Source: Bacteroidales bacterium UBA6248
GTDB taxonomy: Bacteria > Bacteroidota > Bacteroidia > Bacteroidales > Lentimicrobiaceae
Direction: 5' to 3'
DNA length: 59,445 bases
NCBI GenBank assembly: GCA_002441345.1
Contig: DJVU01000006.1
Span: 1 to 59,445, forward strand
In this document: one piece after another, positions 49,762 through 58,961 of the stretch
Layout of the letters: each line of letters begins with the position of its first letter
Position numbering within the stretch: the stretch's first letter is position 1
The notes under the pieces: model-generated
What the model was told of the DNA's origin: nothing
Database searches by the model: none
Seen by the model: the letters and a program-made list of their open reading frames with translations, nothing else
Position numbers and translations under genes: made by a program

Positions 49762-52356
49762 ATGAAATTACGTTCAGCTATCATCCTTACGGGTGCATTT
49801 TTATTTTGCTCTGTGATCGGCGGAGCGCAACAGTTAGTTAAACGGCAGTCGCTCGACACCGGCTGGCATTTCAGGCAGGCCGGAACCCAGACCCGGACAC
49901 CGGCTCAGGTTCCGGGAACAGTACATACCGACCTGATGGCTGCCGGAAGAATTCAGGATCCCTATTACCGGCTGAATGAACGCGATGTTCAGTGGATCGA
50001 TAAGGTAAACTGGGAATACGAGACCACCTTTACGCTGGATGACTCCCGCCTGAATTTCACACATCACTACCTGGTGTTCGAGGGTCTCGACACTTATGCT
50101 TCCGTAATGTTAAACGGTCAGAATATCCTGGAGGCCGATAATATGTTCGTTACCTGGAGGGTGGATGTAAGTCGTGCCCTGAAGCCGGGAGCGAATAACC
50201 TCAGGATTTATTTTACTTCACCTGTACTGAAGGGGATGGAAAAGCAGGAAGCATTCGGATACCCGCTGCCGGCATCCAACGACCAGTCGGTTACCGGAGG
50301 GATGGGCCCCAACCAGGTAAGTATCTTTACCAGAAAAGCGGGTTATCATTTTGGCTGGGACTGGGGTCCCCGGCTGGTTACTTCCGGAATCTGGCGCCCC
50401 GTGTACCTGGAATCGTGGTCCGATGCCCGCATGGATGCCGTACACGTTAAGCAGAAACCGGCCGGTAAAAATGCAGTAACAATTACCGCAGAAACCGGAA
50501 TTGAATGCGAAATCCCCGGAAGCTATGCTCTTACAGCCACAATCGACGGGCAGGAAATGAAGTCGGTTCCCGTGCAGCTTGGGAAAGGGTATCAAAAACA
50601 GTCTGTTGACTTTGTGCTGAATAATCCGGAGTTGTGGTGGCCTAACGGACTGGGCAATCAGCGACTTTATACGCTCAGCCTGAAGCTCACCCGGGGCGGG
50701 GATGTTATCCACCGGGCCGAGGAGCGCATCGGTATCCGCACCATACGCCTGATCCGCGAACCCGATCGCAAAGGTTCGGGCGAGAGTTTCTATTTTGAAG
50801 TCAACGGACGCCCGGTTTTTGCCAAAGGAGCCAATTATATCCCCAACGACGTCTTCCTGCCGCGAGTTTCACCCGAAACCCTTGAGTTTATCGTTAAATC
50901 GGCAGCCGATGCCAACATGAACATGCTCAGGGTATGGGGCGGGGGTGTTTACGAGGATGATCTTTTTTACGAGTTGTGCGACCGTTATGGCATCATGGTG
51001 TGGCAGGATTTTATGTTCGCATGCAGCATGTACCCCGGCGACCCCGGTTTTTTAAATAGTGTCCGCCGCGAAGCCGAAGAAAACGTAAAACGTCTGCGAA
51101 ACCACGCCTGCATTGCCCTCTGGTGCGGAAACAACGAAATTGAAATCGCCTGGGCCGAAGGGCACGAAAACAAGGGGTGGGGATGGAAAGAACTCTACAA
51201 TACGGAACAACGACGCGCTATCTGGCAGGCCTACGATACCCTTTTTCATAACATCCTTCCTTCCGTTATTGAAAAGTTCACCGGCAGTCAGCCATACTGG
51301 CATTCTTCCCCTTCAGCGGGACTGTATAAGCTATCCAATTATCAGAGCAATTCGGGCGATATGCATTACTGGGGTGTGTGGCACGGACAGGAGCCGTTCA
51401 GCGATTACCGGAAATACAGGGCCCGCTTTATGAGCGAATACGGATTTCAGTCCTTTCCCGAGTTCAACAGCGTGAAGAAATATACCCTTCCGGGCGATTG
51501 GGATATAGAATCGGAAGTGATGGCGGCTCACCAGCGCAGCGGCATAGGCAACCTGCGCATCCGCCAGTATATGGAACAGGATTACCGGGTGCCTGAGGAT
51601 TTTGAACACCTGCTGTATGTCGGACAACTCCTCCAGGCTGATGCCATAAAAATGGCACTGAAAACACACCGGAGCGATATGCCCTATTGTATGGGTTCAC
51701 TGTACTGGCAGCTGAACGACTGCTGGCCGGTAGCTTCCTGGTCGGGTATCGACTATTACAAGCGCTGGAAAGCGTTGCATTATTATGCCAGAGAAGCATG
51801 CAAAAATCAGATCGTAAACGCAGTTGTGGAAGGCGACAAAATTCTGATTTACGGGGTGTCTGACCTTGCGGAGAAAAAAAGCGCCATACTTCGCATGAAC
51901 CTGGGCGATTTTAGCGGAAACTCCCTCTGGAACCGCGCCGTGAAGGTGAATCTGCCTGCTAATGGCTCTTCCCTTGTTTACAGTCTGGACCTTAAAGATC
52001 TGCCGCTGTCCTATCGCGAAAATGAGGTGGTCTTCACCGTCAAGCTGATGTCGGGGACCGCCGTGATCGACCGCGAGTTCGTTTATTTTGCGAAACCAGC
52101 CAGCCTTAAGCTTCCCGATCCTGGTTTAAAAACCAGGGTGAGCAGGAGGGGAGATGAAATAGTAATTGAAGTAACGTCGGCAAGATTATGTAAAAACCTG
52201 ATGCTGATCAGCGACAACGATGATGCCCTTTTTTCGGATAACTTCTTCGATATGGAACCGGGCGAAACCCGCCTGATACGCTGTCCCTCAGACCTGAGCT
52301 GGGAGGAGTTTGAAAAAGGATTCCGGACGCTTCACCTGCAGCAGACCATGCACTGA
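49762..52356 (+). CDS. Glycoside hydrolase family 2 beta-mannosidase
   Basis: The enzyme removes beta-linked mannose from the ends of oligosaccharides. A signal peptide begins at ATG 49762 (the frame is open 22 codons upstream). The N-terminal sandwich (LDTGWHFRQAGTQT, VPGTVHTDLMAAG) and second domain lead to the barrel, with acid/base E459 in WCGNNE and nucleophile E559 in FMSEYGFQSFPE. The combination SEYGFQSFP and YCMGSLYWQLNDCWP is the beta-mannosidase form of GH2. The mature length is about 840 residues. No other mannan genes are nearby, so it may act on host, algal or self glycans. Confidence 0.93.
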   Translation: MKLRSAIILTGAFLFCSVIGGAQQLVKRQSLDTGWHFRQAGTQTRTPAQVPGTVHTDLMAAGRIQDPYYRLNERDVQWIDKVNWEYETTFTLDDSRLNFTHHYLVFEGLDTYASVMLNGQNILEADNMFVTWRVDVSRALKPGANNLRIYFTSPVLKGMEKQEAFGYPLPASNDQSVTGGMGPNQVSIFTRKAGYHFGWDWGPRLVTSGIWRPVYLESWSDARMDAVHVKQKPAGKNAVTITAETGIECEIPGSYALTATIDGQEMKSVPVQLGKGYQKQSVDFVLNNPELWWPNGLGNQRLYTLSLKLTRGGDVIHRAEERIGIRTIRLIREPDRKGSGESFYFEVNGRPVFAKGANYIPNDVFLPRVSPETLEFIVKSAADANMNMLRVWGGGVYEDDLFYELCDRYGIMVWQDFMFACSMYPGDPGFLNSVRREAEENVKRLRNHACIALWCGNNEIEIAWAEGHENKGWGWKELYNTEQRRAIWQAYDTLFHNILPSVIEKFTGSQPYWHSSPSAGLYKLSNYQSNSGDMHYWGVWHGQEPFSDYRKYRARFMSEYGFQSFPEFNSVKKYTLPGDWDIESEVMAAHQRSGIGNLRIRQYMEQDYRVPEDFEHLLYVGQLLQADAIKMALKTHRSDMPYCMGSLYWQLNDCWPVASWSGIDYYKRWKALHYYAREACKNQIVNAVVEGDKILIYGVSDLAEKKSAILRMNLGDFSGNSLWNRAVKVNLPANGSSLVYSLDLKDLPLSYRENEVVFTVKLMSGTAVIDREFVYFAKPASLKLPDPGLKTRVSRRGDEIVIEVTSARLCKNLMLISDNDDALFSDNFFDMEPGETRLIRCPSDLSWEEFEKGFRTLHLQQTMH

Positions 52357-52487
52357 TACCGGTCCGGTCAGCTGCTGATACGGAATTTTTACTTTCGGAT
52401 GAATGGTTAGGTATTCCTGTCTGTGAATTACAGAGGCCGTTGCGTTAGCATCCGCTTTCGCGGAATTCAGGACATGTGTTATCCGCT

Positions 52488-53870
52488 TCAGGACACCGGG
52501 ATGGTGAACCAGAACCTGCTTCCTTTGCCCGGCTGACTTTCAACCCCGGTTTCGCCGCCGTTCATAAGGGCAAATTCCTTTATAAGCATGAGTCCGAGGC
52601 CGGATCCTTTTTCTCCTTCCGTTCCCGGCGTGCTGTATGTAAGTTCGTTAAAGATTTGGGGCAGCCTGGCTTCGGGTATACCCACGCCTTGATCGGATAC
52701 AATTACACGGCACAAGGCCCCCTCGGGCCGGCTCTCGAGAGTGATTAATCCATCCGCAGGAGAAAATTTCAAGGCATTGGAGATGAGATTTCTAAGAATA
52801 AGGGAGATCATTGCCTTGTCGCCCTTCACCCTGAGAGCAGGCTCTATTTGGTTTGCAATCGTAAGTTTTTTATTCCTGGCCTGAATGTCGTAAAGCTCTG
52901 CAATTCCATCGGCCAGATTTCTAAGGTTTATAATTTCCGGGGTGATTTTGTCGCCTTTCAGACTGTTTTTTGCATAGTTGAGAAGGTTTTCCAGAAGGTC
53001 TGAATTGGAATACGACTGGCTGCCCAGTTCTATCAGCAACTCACGGAATTTTTCCTCCGACAGGTCTTCGCTCTGTACGAGCCGAATGAGTTGATTCAGA
53101 TTTGCAAGAGGCCCCCGAAGGTCGTGTGATATAACCGAAAAAAGCTTCAGCTTGGTGTTGTTCGCTTGTTCCAGTTCGTTGGCGACTTTTTGCAGGCGTA
53201 TGTTCTGTTGGCGCATTTCTTCCTGCTGGCTGGCGATCAGACGGTCGCTTCTGTACCGGAGAAGAAAATTACGCCAGAATATGTGCGATAAAGCCCAGCC
53301 GATGGCTGTTATGGTGAGTCCGTTAAAAATATTGGATAGAACTATGTCGGGATTTTCCTGATACCTGTAAAGGAAAAATATCAGAAAGATTAAGCCTGTA
53401 AACAGGTAGATCGTTACAAGCCAGGGTCTGGTAAGTATAAATATGGCAGTTAGCAAGGCACCAACAAGGAATGGGGTGATGGCAACGGTTATAATCTGAT
53501 CGAACCCGGTAATCCAGGCTCCCATAATAATAAGGACGATGTATGTTACGTGCGGCAGGATCCCGGTAATGCGGGATATACTTCCCCTTTTCCGGCGAAG
53601 GACAGCAATGGCAATTGCCAGTAGAATAAAATAGATGAAAAGCGTCAGATGCGAAAATACAATCCCTTTGCGCCAGGAATACTCTGCGGGATCGGCCGTC
53701 TCCATGCCCAGGCGAAAAATGATGACGTGAAACAACGTAACCAGGGCACCTAAATAGGCGAGGTAGTTTAAACGGACTAAATTGGTCTTTAAAACCTCCG
53801 GACTGAACCCGGACAGTTCTTCGGGAGTTGGCTTTGCTTCCCTTATAAATTTCGGCAATTGTAATTTCAT
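52488..53870 (-). CDS. Membrane sensor histidine kinase, orphan
   Basis: The 460-residue protein has about six membrane spans (residues 35-55, 70-92, 103-122, 124-147, 150-168, 178-200), a coiled coil at 211-240, then the kinase core. The phosphorylated histidine is H249 in VISHDLRGPL. The N box (LRNLISNALKFSPADG), G1 (VSDQGVGIPEARLPQIF) and G2 (GSGLGLMLIKEFALMNGG) are intact. There is no PAS or receiver domain, and no response regulator gene is next to it. The signal may be sensed in the membrane. It has a consensus promoter at 53975 with a leader of about 100 bases. Confidence 0.92.
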   Translation of the reverse strand: MKLQLPKFIREAKPTPEELSGFSPEVLKTNLVRLNYLAYLGALVTLFHVIIFRLGMETADPAEYSWRKGIVFSHLTLFIYFILLAIAIAVLRRKRGSISRITGILPHVTYIVLIIMGAWITGFDQIITVAITPFLVGALLTAIFILTRPWLVTIYLFTGLIFLIFFLYRYQENPDIVLSNIFNGLTITAIGWALSHIFWRNFLLRYRSDRLIASQQEEMRQQNIRLQKVANELEQANNTKLKLFSVISHDLRGPLANLNQLIRLVQSEDLSEEKFRELLIELGSQSYSNSDLLENLLNYAKNSLKGDKITPEIINLRNLADGIAELYDIQARNKKLTIANQIEPALRVKGDKAMISLILRNLISNALKFSPADGLITLESRPEGALCRVIVSDQGVGIPEARLPQIFNELTYSTPGTEGEKGSGLGLMLIKEFALMNGGETGVESQPGKGSRFWFTIPVS

Positions 53871-53974
53871 CTGCCCTGTCCCTTCTCCGGATTGTATGGA
53901 TATATGTTTTTTTTACTGTATCGCGCGTAAGTAAAACATGCTGTTCCTGCAGAAAAATTCTGTTTACGAATATG

Positions 53975-53982
53975 CAAAAATA
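53975..53982 (-). promoter_or_regulatory. Promoter -7 element for the histidine kinase
   Basis: TATTTTTG on the minus strand matches TAnnTTTG, 105 bases before the start codon. A small CAGAA/TTCTG hairpin lies in the leader. Confidence 0.45.
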
Positions 53983-54065
53983 ATTATTTGCACCTTTCGG
54001 CATCTGTTTAATTAAAAATTAATCTCGTATGTAAAAATATTATACTTTATAATTGAACGCAGGGA

Positions 54066-54695
54066 TTATTTTTGATTTATTAATCTTCTGATTTGTGACA
54101 GTATTTCGGCTGGTTCTATGGCGAGTCCATGCTGCTGATAGGCAATTTCTCCGGTTGCATTCAGGATATGAATGGTATTGCTGTGATCAAATCCTCCGTC
54201 TTCCAGCGGATTGATGCGCACCCCGAGTACATTTGCCATTTCAAGCGTAGCCATCCGATCCGAGCGAATCATAATCCAGTCCGGATCCAGGCGGTGATCG
54301 GATGCAAATTTCCGCATTTGTTCCGGGTTATCGCGCTTCGGGTCCATGCTGATCAGCAGAAACCTTACCTGCTCCCGCTCGGCGGCAGTGAGCCCTACTT
54401 CGATGTTCTTCATATCCGCAACGATTCTGGGGCAGGCCGACGGACAGTTGGTAAAGATCATGGCTGCGATAACCGGCTTCCCTGACAGATCTTCAAACTC
54501 CAGAGTGTCGTTGCGATAGGTTTCCCACCTGCTGTCGAGCAGGAAAAGCGATTTTCCGGAAATCGCCGGAAGAGGTTCCGGGCTTTCGTGCTGTTTTGTG
54601 CTGCAGCAGGACGAAACTTCCTGTTTTTTTTGCGAACACGATACTGCCGTAACTGTTGTGAGTGCTAAAATAAAATACCGGACTGCTTTTTTCAT
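54066..54695 (-). CDS. SCO1/SenC-family copper chaperone lipoprotein
   Basis: Sco proteins are thioredoxin-fold copper carriers that load copper centres outside the cytoplasm. A lipoprotein signal ends at TAVSC with C20. The copper-binding pair is C84 and C88 in FTNCPSACPRI, and H171 in GFDHSNTIHIL is the third ligand. An extra SSCCSTK stretch follows the lipid anchor. The gene is 55 bases after the NirV-like gene and, by position, would supply copper to the NirK enzyme. Sco proteins more often serve cytochrome oxidase; here no oxidase gene is adjacent. Confidence 0.92.
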   Translation of the reverse strand: MKKAVRYFILALTTVTAVSCSQKKQEVSSCCSTKQHESPEPLPAISGKSLFLLDSRWETYRNDTLEFEDLSGKPVIAAMIFTNCPSACPRIVADMKNIEVGLTAAEREQVRFLLISMDPKRDNPEQMRKFASDHRLDPDWIMIRSDRMATLEMANVLGVRINPLEDGGFDHSNTIHILNATGEIAYQQHGLAIEPAEILSQIRRLINQK

Positions 54696-54750
54696 GATTT
54701 GCTAGTTTTTTTTGATGATTTGCGGCTGGAACTGCCAGTTAATCCGCTAA

Positions 54751-55521
54751 TTATTTATCCGCTGCACAACGGAATCCAAGGTTTTGCAACACATGCCCGG
54801 CTTTAAGGCTCGATCGCAGGGCGTAACGAAGAAATGCGGCGTAGTTGCTAACATCGCCCGATGTGGCGGAACCGCCTGCACAGAATAGTCCGTCGCCCGT
54901 TCCGGGGGCTGCCCTCGATTCACCGGTACTCATAATGCTGTTAAAATCCAGTGTCCATTCCCATACCAGCCCGTGCATATCCCAAACGCCATAGTAATTT
55001 GCTTTTGCAGTTCCAACGGCCGGTAAAGAGCGGGGAGCCGGTTTCGAAGCCATGGCAAGAATCCATTCATTAAATCCCGGCTCACTGCTTCCGTCCGCTA
55101 CCGTCCATCCCGCTTCCGCAACACGCTCCCATTCAGCAGTTGTCGGCAGGCGTTTTCCCTGACACTCACAGTATTTTTTTGCAGCAAACCACGATATGTT
55201 TACCACCGGACTGTTTTTTTCTGCCGTAGAATACATCCCGTCACTAAGCCAGTGCTTCAGATATCCTTCGTCGGCAAAAAGACGTTTTACCGCGGATCTT
55301 TTCCAGCCGGGATTTGACTCCAGAAATTTCTGAAATTCTCCGTTCGTTACCGGATGTTTGTCGATGTAGAACGCGGCAACGTTTGTACGGTTGTTCCCTG
55401 CATACAGCGGAAGGTAACTGCCTTCCGGAATCATAGCCATGCCTGCCGGCGTCTGAGCTCTTACGTCAAGCGTCGCTATCAGAAGTAGAGATGAAAACAA
55501 GATTTGGCTTACTATACTCAC
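54751..55521 (-). CDS. NirV-like SUMF1/FGE-fold protein linked to nitrite reductase
   Basis: The protein has a signal peptide and the formylglycine-generating-enzyme fold (AGMAMIPEGSYLP, FYIDKHPVTNGEFQKFLESNPGW, PVVNISWFAAKKYCECQGKRLPTTAEWERVAEAG, NYYGVWDMHGLVWEWTLDF, LQNLGFRCA). Proteins of this fold next to nirK are called NirV. The paired catalytic cysteines of real formylglycine enzymes, near the RYR motif, are missing: the stretch reads FLRYALRSSLKAG. It is therefore probably not a sulphatase activator. Its ATG overlaps the nirK stop codon (ATGA), so the two are co-translated. The exact role of NirV is not established. Confidence 0.85.
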   Translation of the reverse strand: MSIVSQILFSSLLLIATLDVRAQTPAGMAMIPEGSYLPLYAGNNRTNVAAFYIDKHPVTNGEFQKFLESNPGWKRSAVKRLFADEGYLKHWLSDGMYSTAEKNSPVVNISWFAAKKYCECQGKRLPTTAEWERVAEAGWTVADGSSEPGFNEWILAMASKPAPRSLPAVGTAKANYYGVWDMHGLVWEWTLDFNSIMSTGESRAAPGTGDGLFCAGGSATSGDVSNYAAFLRYALRSSLKAGHVLQNLGFRCAADK

Positions 55522-56981
55522 TTTCTGATCTTTCTGACTTGTGCTGCTGTTACCCTGGTTTCGCTTTTATTCATCGTGGCATAGATGAAATTGAGAACCG
55601 CGGCAGTCTCCGTATCGGTGAGGGTTTGCTTTGGCATTACGTTGTTGTAGTTAACACCGTTTACCTTTATCTCACCCGATAATCCGTTCACGACTGCAGC
55701 TATGGCTTTGTCGGGATTTCCTGACATGTAGTCGGATGCGGCCAGGGGCGGAAAAATTCCGGCAACGCCTTTTCCGTCGGACAGATGACAGGCTGCACAG
55801 TTCACTTCGTACAGTTTTTTGCCCATAATCAGCTGTTCTTCCATGCTGAGCTCCGGAGCCGGTTCTTTTGTGCCGCCTGCAGGCTCAGCCCGTGCAATAC
55901 GGGTCTCCGGTATGTAGGTGTAGGGTTCCGTTTTATGCGAGAAGATACGGTCGTTTTCCTCCCCCTCAACGGCCAGGATGCCCAGAGCTCCCTTGTTGAA
56001 AGCCCTGAAGATGGAATGGTCGACCAGGATGAAGTTGCCGGGGACTTCCACCTTGAATTCGGTAATGGCCGAACCTCCGGCAGGAATCAGGGTGGTCTGG
56101 ATATCGTGATTTTTCAGTCTTCCGCCTTCCATGTAAACATTGTCGAAAACCTCGCCGATAACATGAAAACTTGAAACCAGGTTAGGCCCTCCGTTCCCGA
56201 CAAACAGCCGGACGGTTTCGCCGGTTTTTGCCTTTAAAACGTTATTTCCCGTAAGAGCTCCCACGCGACCGTTGAAGACAACGTAATCGGCCTGCTCACG
56301 TATGGCCTTGTTCATGTCAAAAGGCTGGAGCCCGGATTCGCCATAATTGCCTGTCGTATAGAAGTCGCCCTGCATTACATAAAATTCTTTATCCACTCTT
56401 GGAAGTCCTTCCCGCGGCTCAACAAGTATAAGGCCGTACATTCCGTTAGCAATGTGCATCCCTACCGGTGCCGTGGCACAGTGATACACATAAAGCCCAG
56501 GATTCAGTGCCGTAAAGTTGAACGTTGCCTCATAACCGGGAGCAACAAAGCTTGCCTCCGCTCCCCCGCCCTGTCCGGTAACGGCGTGAAGGTCGATGTT
56601 GTGCGGAAGCTTGTTGTCGGGATGGTTTTTCAGATGAAACTCAACGAAATCGCCTTCCCGTATGCGGATAAATGACCCCGGTACCGTGCCCCCGAACGTC
56701 CAGAACATATAACTTACGCCGTCGGCAAGCTCCATCTCATGCTCTATCACTTCAAGATCCACGATAACTTTGGTTGCATAATTACGCGTTATAGGAGGGG
56801 GTACAAAAGGCGGCGGGGTAAGTACTGCCCTCTCCTCACCTTTGATTTCCGTAACGTTATATTCTCTTCCTATCTGATCCTCATCGCCGGATTTACCTCC
56901 CTGATTGCAGGATGACAGTAAGGTTTGAAAAAGAAGCAGTGTGCCTGTCCCAATAATTAATCTAAAAATTGAACGTGTCAT
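55518..56981 (-). CDS. nirK: Copper nitrite reductase NirK fused to a C-terminal cytochrome c domain
   Basis: NirK reduces nitrite to nitric oxide. The 487-residue lipoprotein (C25 in LLSSC) has two cupredoxin domains. Type 1 copper ligands are H127, C168, H176 and M181; type 2 ligands are H132, H167 and H322. The catalytic aspartate D130 and H273 are in place (PHNIDLH, YVYHCAT, SFHVIGE, DHSIF). After a proline-rich linker at about 365-380 a class I cytochrome c domain follows, with CAACH at 395-399 and a likely axial M449. The fused haem would deliver electrons to the copper site. It starts the nirK-nirV-sco operon, with a -7 element at 57005. Confidence 0.95.
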   Translation of the reverse strand: MTRSIFRLIIGTGTLLLFQTLLSSCNQGGKSGDEDQIGREYNVTEIKGEERAVLTPPPFVPPPITRNYATKVIVDLEVIEHEMELADGVSYMFWTFGGTVPGSFIRIREGDFVEFHLKNHPDNKLPHNIDLHAVTGQGGGAEASFVAPGYEATFNFTALNPGLYVYHCATAPVGMHIANGMYGLILVEPREGLPRVDKEFYVMQGDFYTTGNYGESGLQPFDMNKAIREQADYVVFNGRVGALTGNNVLKAKTGETVRLFVGNGGPNLVSSFHVIGEVFDNVYMEGGRLKNHDIQTTLIPAGGSAITEFKVEVPGNFILVDHSIFRAFNKGALGILAVEGEENDRIFSHKTEPYTYIPETRIARAEPAGGTKEPAPELSMEEQLIMGKKLYEVNCAACHLSDGKGVAGIFPPLAASDYMSGNPDKAIAAVVNGLSGEIKVNGVNYNNVMPKQTLTDTETAAVLNFIYATMNKSETRVTAAQVRKIRK

Positions 56982-57004
56982 ATGGTGTGCGTTTATCTTA
57001 AAAA

Positions 57005-57012
57005 CAAAATTA
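57005..57012 (-). promoter_or_regulatory. Promoter -7 element for the nirK operon
   Basis: TAATTTTG on the minus strand matches TAnnTTTG, 24 bases before the nirK ATG. No FNR/NnrR-type TTGAT-N4-ATCAA box was seen. Confidence 0.55.
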
Positions 57013-57179
57013 CAGTAAATAAGTTCTCTAATACCTAAATAAATTTATATGCTACCGGAAATTTTTCTGTTCAGGGATTTTTCCCTGCTTATGCTGTTTA
57101 CTGGGAAGTGATGAACCACAGAGTGGTAGCAGGATAAAATCCCGTTAAAATCCGGTGATAAAGGGTAAACGTGCTGCTA

Positions 57180-58019
57180 TTAATCCTCTGAAACGAGCGC
57201 GATGCCGTTGTTGCTGAAATCGATGAGCCGATTTTTATAAAGGTATCCGGCTGCCATTTTAAAATTTTTCTTACTCATCTGGCAGATCAGATAAATTTCT
57301 TCGGCCGGGCTTTTATCGTTCAGATCAATATACCCTTTGTTTTCCCGGATGATCTCCAGAAGTCTGTCTGCCAGTTCTTCAATTTTCCCGTATCCCTGTT
57401 TTGTAAGAGTGAGGTCGATTTTTCCGTCATCCCTGACTTTGGAAATGTAAGCCCGGATTCTCTGCCCCCTGTCCAGTTCCTGAAAAACTTCGCTTGCATA
57501 GATCAATCCCTCGTGCCGGTTGTTTATAATGGCCAGATATCCTATTTCACCGGTACGCCATAGCAACAGTTCAACTTCCTGCATTGGCTTATAATCGGGC
57601 GGTTCCTGATTCAGGAATTTTTCCACCCTCGACGAAGCGGCGATTCTGCCGTTCTGCGGATCAGCAAACAGGTATACGATGTAGGATTTTCCTTCCTGCA
57701 TCCGGCTTGCCTGCTCCCGGTAAGGAACCAGCAGGTCTTTTTCAAGGCCCCAGTCCAGAAAGGCTCCCACCTCGTTAACGGCTTTCACTTTCAGGTACGC
57801 AAATTCCCCGACCTCTGCCAGAGGCTTCATTGTGGTGGCAATCAGACGGTCGGAGCTGTCGAAATACACGAATACCTCAATCCGGTCATCGGGCTTGCAG
57901 TTTTCCGGGACCCATTTCATGGGAAGCAGGATTTCGCCCAGCTCACCTCCGTCGAGGTAAACGCCGAATTCGACAATGCGGGTTATGGGCAGGGTGCTGG
58001 TTTTTCCGGGAACGGCCAT
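57180..58019 (-). CDS. CvfB-like S1 RNA-binding protein
   Basis: The product resembles CvfB/YitL proteins, which have several S1-type RNA-binding domains and a winged helix at the end. S1-like stretches are VEFGVYLDGGELGEILLP, VKAVNEVGAFLDWGLEKDLLVPYREQ and IRAYISKVRDDGKIDLTLTKQG. The C-terminal KKNFKMAAGYLYKNRLIDFSNNGIAL looks like the winged helix. The length is 279 residues. It has its own promoter element at 58043-58050. The role in RNA metabolism is known only in outline for the family. Confidence 0.9.
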   Translation of the reverse strand: MAVPGKTSTLPITRIVEFGVYLDGGELGEILLPMKWVPENCKPDDRIEVFVYFDSSDRLIATTMKPLAEVGEFAYLKVKAVNEVGAFLDWGLEKDLLVPYREQASRMQEGKSYIVYLFADPQNGRIAASSRVEKFLNQEPPDYKPMQEVELLLWRTGEIGYLAIINNRHEGLIYASEVFQELDRGQRIRAYISKVRDDGKIDLTLTKQGYGKIEELADRLLEIIRENKGYIDLNDKSPAEEIYLICQMSKKNFKMAAGYLYKNRLIDFSNNGIALVSED

Positions 58020-58042
58020 GTTAATATTTTCGTTTGCATTTG

Positions 58043-58050
58043 CAAAGGTA
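58043..58050 (-). promoter_or_regulatory. Promoter -7 element for the CvfB-like gene
   Basis: TACCTTTG on the minus strand matches TAnnTTTG, 24 bases before the start codon. Confidence 0.6.
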
Positions 58051-58070
58051 GTCTTTTGCAGCCCCTTTGC

Positions 58071-58961
58071 TCAAAAGTTTACGTAAAAGCCTCCGCCGGC
58101 TTCCGTCAGGCTGCTGAACTGCCGGCCGGGACTCACCCGTCTGGTTTCAGCGTTCTCTGCTGTCCATGTTCTTACGGTTTCCCGGTAGCGTATCTGCCGG
58201 TACGACAAAAGGGAACCGGCCCGAAGCAGAAGCCCGCCTTCGGTATGTCTGAACCTGAAAAGGGAGATATATACCTCTGTTTCAGCTGCCAGAACTGCTG
58301 CAGGAGATGCTTCGGTTTCGTAGGTGATGGTACGCCTGAAATTTCCATCGGGCTTTTTCTGTTCTATACGCTCGCTGAAAGGCATAAATACAGCTATTCC
58401 GGGCCCGGCAGCTACCCTGAAACGGATTTTATCTCCTCTGTATGCAGCAACCGGCATCACACGCAGGCTGGCATCGTAAAGCAAGCGCTGTCTGTAGTTA
58501 TGATTCAGGTCGGCAAAAAGCAGTGAATCCCTTTCGATGTGAAAACGGTTGAATTCGTTCAGATACCGGGGGAACATTACCAGCGATGTCTTCCATCCAA
58601 AATGCCATCCCGGCAAGGTGTCACCGGGAAGATGCATTACACTTATCTGCATGTGACCGGGCGCCATGGAGCTGTTTATACTCAGGGTTGTCGAAATGGT
58701 CCACCCCGGCACCGGATTCATCCCGAATACAAGATTAATTAAACCGCAGGTTTGAACTGGTTTTCCATCTCCGAGATAGTTCATAAAGTCGATGGAGGAG
58801 CCGGCCGGCTGCGGATTCCGGAAGATGCTCTGCCCGCTGAAATGCACTCCCAGACTGAAGGTTTCGCTGCCGTTTTTACCAGTCTGAGCCTTCATACCCA
58901 ACGGTATGGTCAGCATTCCCATCAGGGCAAATGCAACGGTAATGTTTTTCAGGGAATTCAT
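58071..58961 (-). CDS. Probable outer-membrane beta-barrel protein, unknown function
   Basis: The 296-residue protein has a signal peptide (hydrophobic run ending KAQ) and then many short alternating hydrophobic stretches (TISTTLSINSSM, RFRVAAGPGIAVFM, AVLAAETEVYISLFRF) ending in FYVNF, where the final aromatic residue suits an outer-membrane barrel. I do not recognise the family. The start codon overlaps the stop of the upstream partial gene by 4 bases (ATGA), so the pair is co-translated and probably works together. The gene is upstream of the cvfB promoter on the same strand. Confidence 0.6.
   Translation of the reverse strand: MNSLKNITVAFALMGMLTIPLGMKAQTGKNGSETFSLGVHFSGQSIFRNPQPAGSSIDFMNYLGDGKPVQTCGLINLVFGMNPVPGWTISTTLSINSSMAPGHMQISVMHLPGDTLPGWHFGWKTSLVMFPRYLNEFNRFHIERDSLLFADLNHNYRQRLLYDASLRVMPVAAYRGDKIRFRVAAGPGIAVFMPFSERIEQKKPDGNFRRTITYETEASPAAVLAAETEVYISLFRFRHTEGGLLLRAGSLLSYRQIRYRETVRTWTAENAETRRVSPGRQFSSLTEAGGGFYVNF

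Noticed and set aside
54751..55521. Sulphatase-modifying enzyme
   Set aside because: The catalytic cysteines are missing, no sulphatase gene is nearby, and the gene is coupled to nirK.
56982..57179. FNR/NnrR box before nirK
   Set aside because: No TTGAT-N4-ATCAA-like dyad was found near the -7 element.
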